Assembly: GCA_037349315.1 (NCBI GenBank)
Contig: JBAIAC010000042.1
Location: forward strand, 558,001-622,000
DNA from: Chelydra serpentina
Lineage: Eukaryota > Chordata > Testudines > Chelydridae
Direction: 5' to 3'
DNA length: 64,000 nt
Position numbers and translations under genes: made by a program. The stretch's first letter is position 1. Every line of letters begins with the position of its first letter. Shown piece by piece: positions 22,030-31,960 of this stretch. Under the pieces are notes generated by a model. The model worked only from the letters and a program-made list of their open reading frames with translations, was not told the origin of the DNA and made no database searches.

Positions 22030-23070
22030 TTGATCTGGGCACGGTCCTGCTCCCGCCAGTGCTCTTGGTGCATCCGGAGTTTCCCAGCCCGTGTTTTCCC
22101 CGGAAAGGTGACGTTAACCTCTGCCTCGCCAGTGACCCCATTACCTTTATCTCACATTTCACAGCGCGGATCGGCTCCCTGGGTCCAGTCTGCTGCTTCG
22201 CTCTCCCAACGCAAGCAGGCCTCAGTGTAAGAAGGGGAGAAAGGGCACATGTCTGTGTCCCTTAAGCTAAAGGCATGGTACCAGGGCAGGCGCTCACGGG
22301 TGGGGAGCATGTGCCCTATTAATTGATGGGCCTGTTACCTGCAGAGATGGGCTGTACCCTGGAGCTCCTGCAATTAACCAGCTTGCCTCCAGGGGAAGCA
22401 GGTGTCCCTGCAAGCCAGGAATGACTCCTGATTTCTGTAATGCCCCCAGCCTCTGGCAGCTGGCTGAGCCTGAGACATTAGCCACCCAGTGCTTATGTGC
22501 CCCAGGGGGAACCAGTCCCCTTCAAGCCTCCTTCCCCAGATCTTCCAGTGGACACAGTCCCACCCCATCTGCCCTTGTGCCAGCCGAGCCCTGCATGCAG
22601 ATCTGGGCTCCAAATCCCTGCGCTGGCTCTGGGCCAGCTTCCAATGCCAGCTGGGTCGGAATCTTCCAAGTAACTAACGGATCACGCCCCAGCTGCAGGC
22701 CGAGTTTCGCTCTATGAACCCCCGCGACAGCCGCACTCCTCTGGGACAATGCAGCTCACAGAGCGCGTTGGGGCAAAGCCTGCTCCGTCGAGGGGGGTCT
22801 GGCTGTGGCACAATCTTCCAGAGGAGACCAGCCGCAGCCGGCGTCTGCCCATCTTCAGGAGACGCTGCAAAGCTGCTCCACCATAAGTGAGGCTCAGAAT
22901 TTGAACACCCTGTTTATTCCCAACGCCCCACCCTCCGAAAACAAAAAGGCCCCCCCTCGAGCAGGGTTCTGATCCCATAAAGGGATCACCGGGAAATCCA
23001 CCAGGGACTTTGCTGTTGATTTTTCATGGAAGGTGCCCAGATACCATGGTGATGGGCAGCAGGATGGAAC
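22030..23070. other. Gap between the minisatellite and a dispersed repeat
   Basis: No gene, domain or clear repeat identified on either strand. Open frames here are under 100 codons and lack splice or homology support. Confidence 0.4.
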
Positions 23071-23074
23071 TCAC

Positions 23075-23360
23075 TGGGCATGTCTACACTGCGATAAAAA
23101 ACTAGCCGCACCGAGTCTCTCTGCCCAAGCCAGCTGACTCGGGCTCACGGGGCTGGGGCCATGGGGCTAAAAAAACTGCAATGGAGAGATTCAGGCTCGG
23201 GCCGGAACTGGAGATCCTGCCCCCTGCTGGGGTCTCAGACCCCAAGATCCAGCCTGAACGTCTACACTGCAGTTTTATAGCCCCGCAGCTCGAGTCACCT
23301 GACCCAGGCCATTCGCGGCCGTGCCGCGCGTCTTTTGTAGCGGTGTAGACGAACCCTCAA
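23075..23360. repeat. GTCTACACT-type inverted dispersed element
   Basis: GGGCATGTCTACACTGCGAT at the left and TAGCGGTGTAGACGAACCC at the right are inverted. Between them are GGGGCTAAAAAAACTGC and GCAGTTTTATAGCCCC, also inverted, so the whole element is a long imperfect palindrome. Confidence 0.55.
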
Positions 23361-23934
23361 ACGGCTAGATCTGCAGGGTGCCAGCAAAAGAGAAGGAGGG
23401 GTCGTTAGGCTGAGGACAAGGAATGGGTGCTTTTCTCTCTCTCACCCTCTAGCCTTAACTCTGCCCCTTTTCTCCCCTCTGGGAGATCACAGCACCATAC
23501 CAGCCTCTGCCAGCCAGGAGCAATACCCACCAGATCACTAGCGCTGCCCAGGTCACATCACTGGGTGCCAGGGTGTAGACCGGGAGTGGGGATGGCAAGC
23601 AGTGCTGGGCACAGAGAATGACAGGTTCTATTTGAGAAGGGGGCGAATTCTGTTATAACCCCCAATCCTCCCGCACCATTCCCAAGGGAGCAGCGTTAAG
23701 TTTGGTGCGGCAGTTTCCACCTTCACTTTGCATTTCCTGATTTTCCCCAAAGTTCGCATGTTCGGAATTCCGTTCTTCCATTCCAGAAGGGGCCAAGGAG
23801 CCCAGGGCAGGGGTGAGGCTGTACCCTAACCACCCTCATGATTTTTGTGCATATGGATCTTAATTTCTATTTACAGTGCATACCTGAATTTAATGCCTTA
23901 CCCCATCTCCCTAATTATAGCACAGGTTTACATT

Positions 23935-24415
23935 GGGCCCCACACTACAAGAAGGATGTGGATAAATTGGAAAGAGTCCAGCGGAGGGCAACAAAAATGA
24001 TTAGGGGGCTGGAGCACATGACTTATGAGGAGAGGCTGAGGGAACTGGGATTGTTTAGCCTGCAGAAGAGAAGAATGAGGGGGGATTTGATAGCTGCTTT
24101 CAACTACCTAAAAGGGGGTTCCAAAGAGGATGGATCTAGACTGTTCTCAGTGGTAGAAGATGACAGAACAAGGAGTAATGGTCTCAAGTTGCAGAGGGGG
24201 AGGTTTAGGTTGGATATTAGGAAAAACTTTTTCACTAGTAGGGTGGTGAAGCACTGGAATGGGTTACCTAGGGAGGTGGTGGAATCTCCTTCCTTAGAGG
24301 TTTTTAAGGTCAGTCTAGTTGGGGTTGGTCCTGCTTTGAGCAGGGGGTTGGACTAGATGACCTCCTGAGGTCCCTTCCAACCCTGAGATTCTATGATTCT
24401 ATGATTCTATGATTT
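23935..24415 (+). repeat. CR1 LINE 3' end with ORF2 C-terminus
   Basis: An open stretch encodes [40 protein letters not shown] and [20 protein letters not shown], the C-terminal part of CR1 reverse transcriptase. It ends in the CR1 tail GACTAGATGACCTCCTGAGG and tandem ATTCTATG units at 24390-24415. Best-kept CR1 copy in the window, 5'-truncated. Confidence 0.95.
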
Positions 24416-24836
24416 CTCCAGCTCTTTCCCCGGCTAAAGTTGATTTCCAGGAAGCTAGCGACAGAGAAAGACGAGTCAGGCTCTGGCACCGAGTTTAACT
24501 TCTGTTTATGAGAAACCACTGGAGAGAAAATAAAGATGCTGGCCGGGATTAGCTTGGCAGAAGGCGAACTCGGCAGCTCAGTGCCATTCAGCGTTCTCTG
24601 TCCACCTCCCTTTCCACTATGAATGTGGTTTGTTTAGTTAACAAAGAAAAATAGAAAGTTTAAGGGTGGGGAGATAGTGCCCCTGGTAAACAAAGGAGAC
24701 AAAGACGGAGCATGAGTTGTGTGGAAACCCAGTTCCTGTAAGTGTCTGCGGCTGTCAAAAGCCTCTTAAGTCAGGTGGACAGTGATCCCAAAGATCATGA
24801 CAAGGGAGAAACCCATCACTTTGCCCCACTCCCTTC

Positions 24837-25127
24837 CAGGGCCAGCTCCAGGCACCAGCGCAGGAAGTGCGTGCCTGGGGCAGCAAGCCGCGGGGGGTGG
24901 CGTGACGGTTGCCGTGAGGGCGGCAGTCAGGCAGCCTTCCGCGGTGTTTCTGTGGGAGGTCTGCTGGTCCTGTGGTTTCGGCGGCAATTCGGCGGTGGGG
25001 CCGCCGATGGCGCGGAACCGGCAGACCTCGTGCCGAAATGCCGCCGAATCTGCGGGAGCTGGGACCGCCCACAGGCATGCCGCCGAAGGCTGCCTGACTG
25101 TCGTGCTTGGGGCGGCAAAATTCATAG
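24837..25127. mobile_element. hAT-like non-autonomous element abutting the Ig-like promoter
   Basis: It starts CAGGGCCAGCTCCAGGCACC and has the internal GTGCTTGGGGCGGCAAAATT of the 4315-4617 copy. Its 3' end is worn (CATAG). Perfect 8-bp flanks CTCCCTTC lie at 24829-24836 and 25128-25135. It ends 124 bp before the Ig-like ATG. Confidence 0.82.
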
Positions 25128-25158
25128 CTCCCTTCCCAGCAATGAGGGGATTTTCGCT

Positions 25159-25168
25159 TGACTCAGCA
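25159..25168 (+). promoter_or_regulatory. AP-1/NF-E2 (MARE-type) consensus upstream of the Ig-like gene
   Basis: TGACTCAGCA is the reverse complement of the NF-E2 core TGCTGAGTCA. It ends 83 bp before the ATG at 25251 and starts 24 bp after the right target-site duplication of an hAT-like element (24837-25127). The KLRB1-like gene has a similar site at a similar distance. Functional role inferred. Confidence 0.35.
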
Positions 25169-25250
25169 GATGCACGTTATCTCAGGAGCTCCCCTACTGC
25201 AGGCTCTGGGGAAAGTCGGTTCACTCTAGCACTGCCACCGAAGAAGAAAG

Positions 25251-25329
25251 ATGTCAAAGGGACATCTCCTCTGGCCGCTACTGCTCCTCTTGATAGCAAC
25301 CACCCACGGGAAGCCAGTCACCACCTCAG
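25251..25329 (+). CDS. Ig-like gene exon 1: signal peptide
   Basis: ATG at 25251 has A at -3. The exon encodes a Lys, then LLWPLLLLLIATTHG, a signal peptide with likely cleavage after THG, then KPVTTS. It ends in phase 1 at TCAG|GTAAGT. Confidence 0.85.
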
Positions 25330-28300
25330 GTAAGTGACCTACCACTTCAGGAAGGATTCCTTCCCTCCACCAGGCAAACCAAGGGGCCTGACCCCACCCT
25401 GCCTGCTTGGAGAACCGCAACTGCAGTACCCAGCTTAGCATAGGGAACTGCAACCTCCAGCCCTCCAGGGCTCTTTCTAGGCAGCCGAACCCAGAGGCAC
25501 CTCCACCCCCTTGGGGAAACAGAGGAAGGTCTCTCCTATCCTGCCCCTACTCTAGCTGGTGAGGAGATAAATGGGGCATTGAAGCAGAGATGGATTTGAG
25601 AGGGACCTGGATGGAACCAGTGGGAGAGGCCGGGTAGGGGAGGATGGGTGATGTGAGGGAGGTAGGAGGGCTGAGGAAACGGGTGAAAGAGGAGATGGAT
25701 GGATTTGGGGAGGCAAAAGGAAGCAGGTTCTGAAGGGAGGCCAGGGATGGAGGGGAGTTTCTGACTGGAGGGGCAGTGGGTATTAGGGTGACCAGATGTC
25801 CCAATTTTATAGGGACAGTCCCAATTTGGGGGTCTTTTTCTTATATAGGCTCCTATTACCCCCCACCCCATCCCAATTTTTCACATTTGCTGTCTGGTCA
25901 CCCTAGTGGGTATGGATGGATTTTGAAGAGCCTGAGGGGGCCATGGCTAGATTAGGGGGTCCCGAGAAGAGAGCTGAAGGGGGATGGATGGATTTCAGGG
26001 GTCCCGAGAGGAGGGCTGAGTGGCACGGATAGATTTGAGGAGGGTCACATGTATGGATATTTGGGGGGATTGTGGACGGGGTGTGGGAGCCTGGATGGAT
26101 TTGTGAAGGTCAGGCTGAAAGGAAGGGGGATGGATGGGTATTTGGGGGGCTGACAGGAAGGGGAGGATGTGTTCCTGGATTGTATATGTACTAGCTCTTT
26201 GGCCCAGGGACTGTCTCACTGGTATATGCATGTACAGTGCCTAGCTCTGTGGGGTCCCAATCCCTGATCAGGCCTCTAAACTCTACCACAAAATCAGCCT
26301 GCGACCCAAACAGCAGACCAGATGCTGAGTGACTCTGACACAGAGACATTCGAAAGGGGATTTAATAACATCAAAGGACTTCTGCGCAGCACAGAGCCAA
26401 AGAGAGGGGAGCCGGAAAATCCCCAGCTGGGAGGTGTGATTTTCAAAGACCGTTTGGGGGTGGCAAGGAGCCATGGTGGAATACTGGGGGAAACCCGGCA
26501 TGAGAGAAGTTAGAGATGGTTGAATTTTTTGTTGTCAGAAAAGGGTTTTCAATAGAAAAACGGCTTTTCGACCCATATGAAAAATGTCTACAATAAAATA
26601 AGTGTACCAATCAAAATTCTGTGCTTTTTGTCAACAGAAGATTTGTACTGAATTGATTCAACATGACAAATATTCAGTTTGATTCAGATCACATGGAGTT
26701 GGAATGAATTTTCTTGTTTGTTTGTTTCCTTTTTTAGTGGGTTCCTTTTTGCCCCCTTTTCCAGTGTCTGTGTGTATGTGGTGTGGGGGGGGAGGATAAA
26801 GAGGGGAGGAAGAATAAGAGAAAAAGGAACCCCCCCCTCCATGAAAATAAAAACATTTGTTTTGTTTTGATTCGATTTATTTGATTTAAATCGAAATAAT
26901 AGGTTTTGGTCTGAAATGAGTCAAAATTAAATTTTGGTGAGAATTAGAGATAGTCAAAAAAATGTGTCAAGAAGTATTTTTTAAAACAGAACAATGTTTG
27001 TTCAAACTATGTGAAAAATTTCTAGACAAATGTTTGTACCATTCAGATTTTGACAAATTGGAAAATGTATTTTGAATGGATTCAAACTGAAAAATATTGG
27101 TTTTGATTCAAATCAAATTGAATTATTATGATTAGTTTTTTTGTTTTGTTTTTTGGGTATTTATTTTTCCCTTTTCACTTTTCCAGAGGAAAAAGGGGGA
27201 GGGGGAGAGAAAAGGGGGAAATAGTCTTCAAAAATGAAAATCTTCATTTGTTATTGCTGTTTTGATTCCATTTGATTCAAACTGAAACTAATATTTTGGT
27301 TTGACTACATCCTAAATGAATTTTTTCATTTGGTGGGAAAAAATTGGAACAAATGCAACGAGAAATTTTCAAGTGAAAATATAGTGATAGTCTCAAGAGC
27401 TCAATCTATTTAGCTTAACAAAGAGAAGGCTTAGGGGTGACTTGATTACTGTCTGTAAGTATCTACAGAGGCACAAATATTTAATAATGGGCTCTTCATT
27501 CAAACAGAGAAAGATAGAACACGATCCAGTGGCTGGAAGTTGAAGCTAGACAGATTGAGATTGGAAATAAGGTGTAAATTTTCAGAGTGCCAGTAATTAA
27601 CTGTCGGAAAAAATTGTGGTGGATTCTCAATTATGGACAATTTTAAACTCAAAATTGGATGCTTTTCTAAAAGATCTGCTCTAAGAATTATTTTGGGGTA
27701 GGTCTCTGGCCTGGTTATCCAGGCGGTCAGACTAGATGATCACAGTAGTTCCTTCTGACCTTGTCATCTATGAAGCACCCATTTTTGGCATAAAGACTTC
27801 CTGCTGTTGGCTACCTAGTGGAAAGATTTGGTTTGGAAACCCAGAAATTCTGAGATATTGGGTGCAATCAGTGACTCTGATTTTGCTGCCGGGGAGAACG
27901 TGGCCCTTGACAGTTTTCATGCCGGATCATTCTAGAAACCCCAGACCAGCTTCCCTCAGCCTCATGCAGCCTCTGCCTCATCAGCACACACAAACCTAGC
28001 TGCAAGCCCACATCCGACCTACCGGTGGGGGGGACTAACCAATAGCACAAACTCCCAAAGCAAAGTGGTGTCTTCTCCAACGTCTTAGTGCCTTCAGCTC
28101 CAGCCTGGACGTCTCGCTGGAAGACAAACGTTTCTGGGTTCAGAATGGGGGTGACTGGGTGAAATTATCTGTCCTATAAGATACAGGAGATCAGACTAGA
28201 TGATCTAACGATCCTGCCTCTGGTCGTGAAATAGGGTGACCAGACAGCAAATGTGAAAAATCGGGACAGGGAATGGGGGGTAATAGGAGCCTATATAAGA

Positions 28301-30179
28301 AAAAGACCCAAAAATCGGGACTGTCCCTATAAAATCGGGACATCTGGTCACCCTACCTTGAAATCTACTCATCAAACACCAAGCTCCTCTCACCATCTCT
28401 GCTCTCCCCTCCCCCTATAATCAGCTTGGTTTTTAACCCTTGCAGTTCCCGTGGTTTGTTGGAAGGTCTCCCGGTCCGCGACGGAAGGAGGCTCTGTGCG
28501 CATCCCCCTTCACACTGTCGAGACGTCCTTCCACGTGTATCGCCTCGATGGCACCGCCTCCCGCTGGGAGGAGATCCTGGTCTCCCTCAATGGGATCTCG
28601 CAGCCTCCCCGCATCCCCTTGGCTGGGAAGATCTCCGTGTCCAGCAGAGGCTTCGAAGTGCAGCACGTGAGCAGAGGAGCGGAAGGCAGCTACCGGGTGG
28701 TCTCCATGGTCACTGGGGAGTGTGTGGCTCTCATAGACCTGGGAGTGCTGGGTGAGTCCTGTAAACCCCCTCCCCATTCCCCTAGTAACGCCGCTCAGTG
28801 AGTGGCCCGTATAGAGCGTGTGCATGGGACCAAGCGGCTCAGGGGATTGTTCTTTGCCTCTCTAGGCCATGGTGAGCTCACTGGGAGCATAGCAGCCGCG
28901 TCCCTGGCTGGACAAATGCAGCTGGAAATGGCTAATCTGTGTTGCTCATTCTAGGCTTGGTTTCTAAAGGCACAGCTGGCTGCAGAATCTGAGGGGGTGG
29001 GGAGGGGGGTTAAAGAAATAACCAGGTCCTTCTAGCAAGAGGCCAGACAGAGAAGACCGGAGATGAGACCATTTTGCTTTGCCCTACCTGCCAGACAGCC
29101 CACACCCCCAGCAGAGGATCAATAAGCGAATCATCTCAGCAGGCTAGAGCCAGTCCTAGGGGGATCAGTGTTATGGGGGAGGCTGTGCCTCAAATCCCTG
29201 ACCCCTTTCTCATTTCAGAACCCACCCCATCTCCGTCTGTCCGGGGAACCCCACCTCAGGGAGAGGGAGACCTCGGGGAGAATGAAAAGGGAGGTAAGTC
29301 AGTGTAAATGGCAGCTGATATTAAATCGTGTTTAGACAAGAGAACTGGGCGTCAGGACTCCTGGGTTCTGCCCACAGCTCCAGGAAAGAAGTGAGATCTA
29401 ATGGGTTGGGAGTGGGGGTGAGGGGCTAGGATTCAGGACTCCTGGGTTCTAGCCCTGGCTCTAGGAGAAGAGTGGGGGTCTAATAGGTTGGGGAGTGGGA
29501 GTCAGGACTCCTCTTTTTATTCCCAGCTGTGGGAGGAGAGAAAGATCTAATGGGTTGTGGGCTGGGGGGACTGAGATTCAGGACTCCTGGGTTCTATCCC
29601 AAGCTCTGGGAGGGGAGACTCAGGACTCCTGGGTTCCATTCCCAGGTCTGGGTGGGTAGTGGGATCTTTCCTGCAAAAAGCTTTGGTTTTTCCAAATCCG
29701 CCTTTTTCCAACAGAAAAATGTTTTGGTGAAAAATTCCAGCCAGCTCCCAGGGGCAGAGTTAAGGTGAAGTTGCCGGGTTAGCATGCATCGTAACTGTAT
29801 TTCCTGGTTTCTAGAGGATTAAGCTTAGCAGCTCTCCATGTGCTGGAAGGGCATGAGGCAACGCTGGGCAACATTAACTCTCCATTAACGACATTTGAGG
29901 GACAGTTCATTTGTATTGCAGTGGCGCCGAGGAGACCCCCCCGTCATGTCCCAGGACCCCAGTGCGCTGGGTGCAGTGCAAACACAGAACAAAAATATGG
30001 CGCCTGCCCCCGTGAGCTGACAATCTAGGAACCTCTTTGCAACGCTCCCCTTCTCCTCTTTCATTTCAGGGCCCTTGAGCGACGCTGCCAGGATCGCGCT
30101 GGTGGTGGCTGGAGTGATTACGTTGCAATTCCTTCTCTTGCTGCTGGCTGTGTATATGACACTCTCGCTGTGTGTATAA
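25251..30179 (+). CDS. Single Ig V-like domain, tail-less (possibly GPI-anchored) surface protein, complete four-exon gene
   Basis: Exons 25251-25329, 28446-28751, 29219-29293 and 30070-30179 (79+306+75+110 nt; all introns phase 1) join in frame to 189 codons plus TAA. Order: signal peptide MSKGHLLWPLLLLLIATTHG; one Ig V-like domain of about 100 residues; a Pro/Gly/Glu-rich stalk (EPTPSPS to ENEKGG); then ARIALVVAGVITLQFLLLLL and YMTLSLCV at the very C-terminus. The V-like strands read GGSVRIPL (B), SSRGFEVQHV (D/E), EGSYRVV (F) and CVALIDLGVL (G). The B-strand and F-strand cysteines are replaced by Leu and Val. Two other Cys, in VVCW and GECV, could pair across strands A and G (inference). 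Phase-1 introns around one domain are typical of IgSF genes. Loss of the B-F disulfide is known for CD2/CD48/CD58-type N-terminal domains, so that family is one guess. I do not recognise an orthologue. Confidence 0.82.
25784..25905. mobile_element. hAT-like MITE (TAGGGTGACCAGA family), copy 2
   Basis: TAGGGTGACCAGATGTCC to GTCTGGTCACCCTA, with perfect 8-bp flanks GTGGGTAT (25776-25783, 25906-25913). It is in intron 1 of the Ig-like gene. Confidence 0.88.
26515..27385. repeat. AT-rich tandem pair
   Basis: Two diverged copies, about 26515-26935 and 26940-27385. Each starts AGAGAT-GT and passes through TATGTGAAAAATTTCTAG-like or ATATGAAAAATGTCTAC sequence and a GTTTGTTT/TTTTGTTTT tract to an ATTTGATTCAA block. 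Located in Ig-like intron 1. Class not known. Confidence 0.5.
27395..27775 (+). repeat. CR1 LINE 3' remnant
   Basis: CAATCTATTTAGCTTAACAA, GACTTGATTACTGTCTG and GACTAGATGATCACAGTAG followed by TTCCTTCTGACCTTG are diverged CR1 3'-end sequence. Ig-like intron 1. Confidence 0.75.
28232..28355. mobile_element. hAT-like MITE (TAGGGTGACCAGA family), copy 3
   Basis: TAGGGTGACCAGACAGC to CATCTGGTCACCCTA, flanks TCGTGAAA and CCTTGAAA (six of eight match). It ends 90 bp before exon 2 of the Ig-like gene, close to its likely branch-point region. Confidence 0.82.
28446..28751 (+). CDS. Ig-like gene exon 2: V-like domain
   Basis: The acceptor is TTTTTAACCCTTGCAG ending at 28445 and the donor is CTGG|GTGAGT after 28751. 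The exon is 306 nt, phase 1 to phase 1, one complete Ig-type domain. Other visible segments are SFHVYRLDG, SRWEEILVSLNG and PRIPLAGKISV. It is CpG-rich relative to its introns. An hAT-like MITE ends 90 bp upstream, at 28355. Confidence 0.87.
29219..29293 (+). CDS. Ig-like gene exon 3: stalk
   Basis: The acceptor is CTTTCTCATTTCAG ending at 29218 and the donor is GGAG|GTAAGT after 29293. The 75-nt exon encodes EPTPSPSVRGTPPQGEGD and then LGENEKG, a flexible Pro/Ser/Thr and Gly/Glu stalk that could carry O-glycans. It has no cysteine. Confidence 0.82.
29350..29655 (+). repeat. CAGGACTCCTGGGTTCTA-type imperfect tandem repeat
   Basis: AGGACTCCTGGGTTCT recurs at about 29355, 29434, 29580 and 29620 with AGATCTAATGGGTTG spacers, four to five units of uneven length. 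Located in intron 3 of the Ig-like gene. Confidence 0.6.
30070..30179 (+). CDS. Ig-like gene exon 4: C-terminal hydrophobic anchor and stop
   Basis: The acceptor is TCTTTCATTTCAG ending at 30069. The exon encodes GPLSDAAR and then a hydrophobic run IALVVAGVITLQFLLLLLAV to TLSLCV with TAA at 30177-30179. Nothing polar follows the helix. This fits either a GPI-attachment signal (small residues S-D-A-A just before it) or a membrane anchor with no tail. A possible AATAAA is at 30984-30989. Confidence 0.83.
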
Positions 30180-30329
30180 ATAAGGGAGCAGCCCAACGGA
30201 GCTGAGGGAAACTGAACCCCTGCGTGGCTACAGATCAGGAGACTGAGTCAACAACACCTTTGCTAAGCTATCTTGTGACAAGGTATCCTGGCTCTTTGGG
30301 ACAGAGGAAGGACATTTGGGGGGTCATAT

Positions 30330-30495
30330 TACTCATAAAACCTCTAACGGTGGTGGAATCGCCATCCTTAGAGGTTTTTAAGGCCCGGCTTGACAAAGCC
30401 CTGGCTGGGATGATTTAGTTGGGGTTGGTCCTGCTTTTTGAGCAGGGGCTTGGACTGGAAACATCTTCCAACCCTAATCGTCTATGATTCATTCC
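30330..30495 (+). repeat. CR1 LINE 3' tail
   Basis: GGTGGAATCGCCATCCTTAG, GAGGTTTTTAAGGCCCGGC and GTTGGGGTTGGTCCTGC are the CR1 C-terminal ([15 protein letters not shown]) and tail sequence. It lies in the possible 3' untranslated region of the Ig-like gene. Confidence 0.85.
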
Positions 30496-31960
30496 AGGGA
30501 TTGAGCTGCAAAGATATGGGATAAAAGAGATCCATTCTAGAGGAATGGATCCCAGGATGTAGTGCTCTGGGAGAGAACCCAGGCTGCTGACTGTGCCTAG
30601 AATCAGAGCTTTGAAATGGGAGGGGGCAAGACCGCCCTCTTTCATCAGGCAGAAAGAATCCTGGGAAATGTAGTCCCAAAGGCATGCTGGGATTTGTAAG
30701 CCTCCACAACAGGGCATGCTGGGAACCAAGGGCAGCATATAAAGAGCCACCTCCTTCACAACGAGGGTGGCTGTGGATGTATGTAGCTGCGATTGTTCAA
30801 TGGGCATGTCAAATCTGCGAGCTGCTTTGAAAATTTCAGCCTTCCCGCTGCGGGGTGTTGAGTTAACCGCCCGTACGTGGGCATTTGATGCTGCTAAATC
30901 CTTATTCTTGTTTGACTGCAAGTCTAATTGTTAGGGCACCCACGGCTTTTTCTATTTGTTTTTTATACTTTAATTTATATCCAAATAAATATTCCTTTAC
31001 AACCACACCGGCTCCTGTTGCCTCCTGCCATTAATCTGCAATCGGAGGGACAACGAGGGACTCTAAAATGTAGACAATCCAAAGGGAAATGAGGGACATG
31101 CAGGTACCTCCCTCCTTGTCAAGGTCCAGCTCTTTGCCATTTATCCACCCGCCTTGCCCTTCACTCAAGCCAGGAACCGAAGGCTGCAACCTCGTCAGGC
31201 CGAGGTTCTGATAATCCGGCCATTTGCTGTCTTTTATGCAAACAGTGCAGTGCATATTAATCAACAAGGGCACTGCAGCATTTGCATGAAATCTCCAGCT
31301 TTCTGGACCGGCGTCAGCTGTTAAAAGGCATAAACTCCTCGTCCTGCGTGAGCTGCTGTCCTGGCAGCTCCATCCGAGTCAATTTCAGGCAGCGAATGTA
31401 GCTAGAGTCCGTGGGAAATCAGCCAGCAGAAGATATGATGCAATGCGGCCTCAGCTGGGAAGGGAGCTGTTGGCCTTTGATAGCGGCTTCTGCCCTTCAG
31501 CTGAACAGATGGTTGAGTTCAGCTGGCAAATCAAAAAACAGCGAGGGTTAGAAAGCAGAATTGGATGATCAAAGTGCATCAGCCAAGTGTCCACCAAATG
31601 GAGATGGGGAGAAATGACCTCCCGGTCCCTTCCCCCGATCCACGCACCCACTGGAAGGGAATATAGAAACAACATGATCTAGTGGATAGGGGCATTGGCA
31701 CGGGCCTCAAGAAGCTGTAGGTTCTAGTCCTGACTCCTATCTAAGGCCTACCCAGTCTTTCCCCTGTTTCACAGCACCCTCGGGAAGGAAATCCAGTAGC
31801 TAGGGCATGGGACTGGTAATCAAGTCACATATGTTCCATTCCCAGCTCTGATGGGACACTGCCATGGCGTGTGACATTGGGCATGGTGCTTCTCTGCTCT
31901 GGGCCTCTGTTTCCCCTCCTAGCCTGTGCCTGTCTTGACTATTTTCAATGGTAAGATTTT

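Noticed and set aside
23838..24356. 172-codon + strand frame as a host gene
   Set aside because: The residues are the CR1 reverse transcriptase C-terminus and the sequence ends in CR1 tail repeats.
30415..30921. 168-codon open frame, - strand
   Set aside because: It overlaps a CR1 tail and a GGGAAATGTAGTCCC-type repeat and shows no recognisable domain; probably chance.
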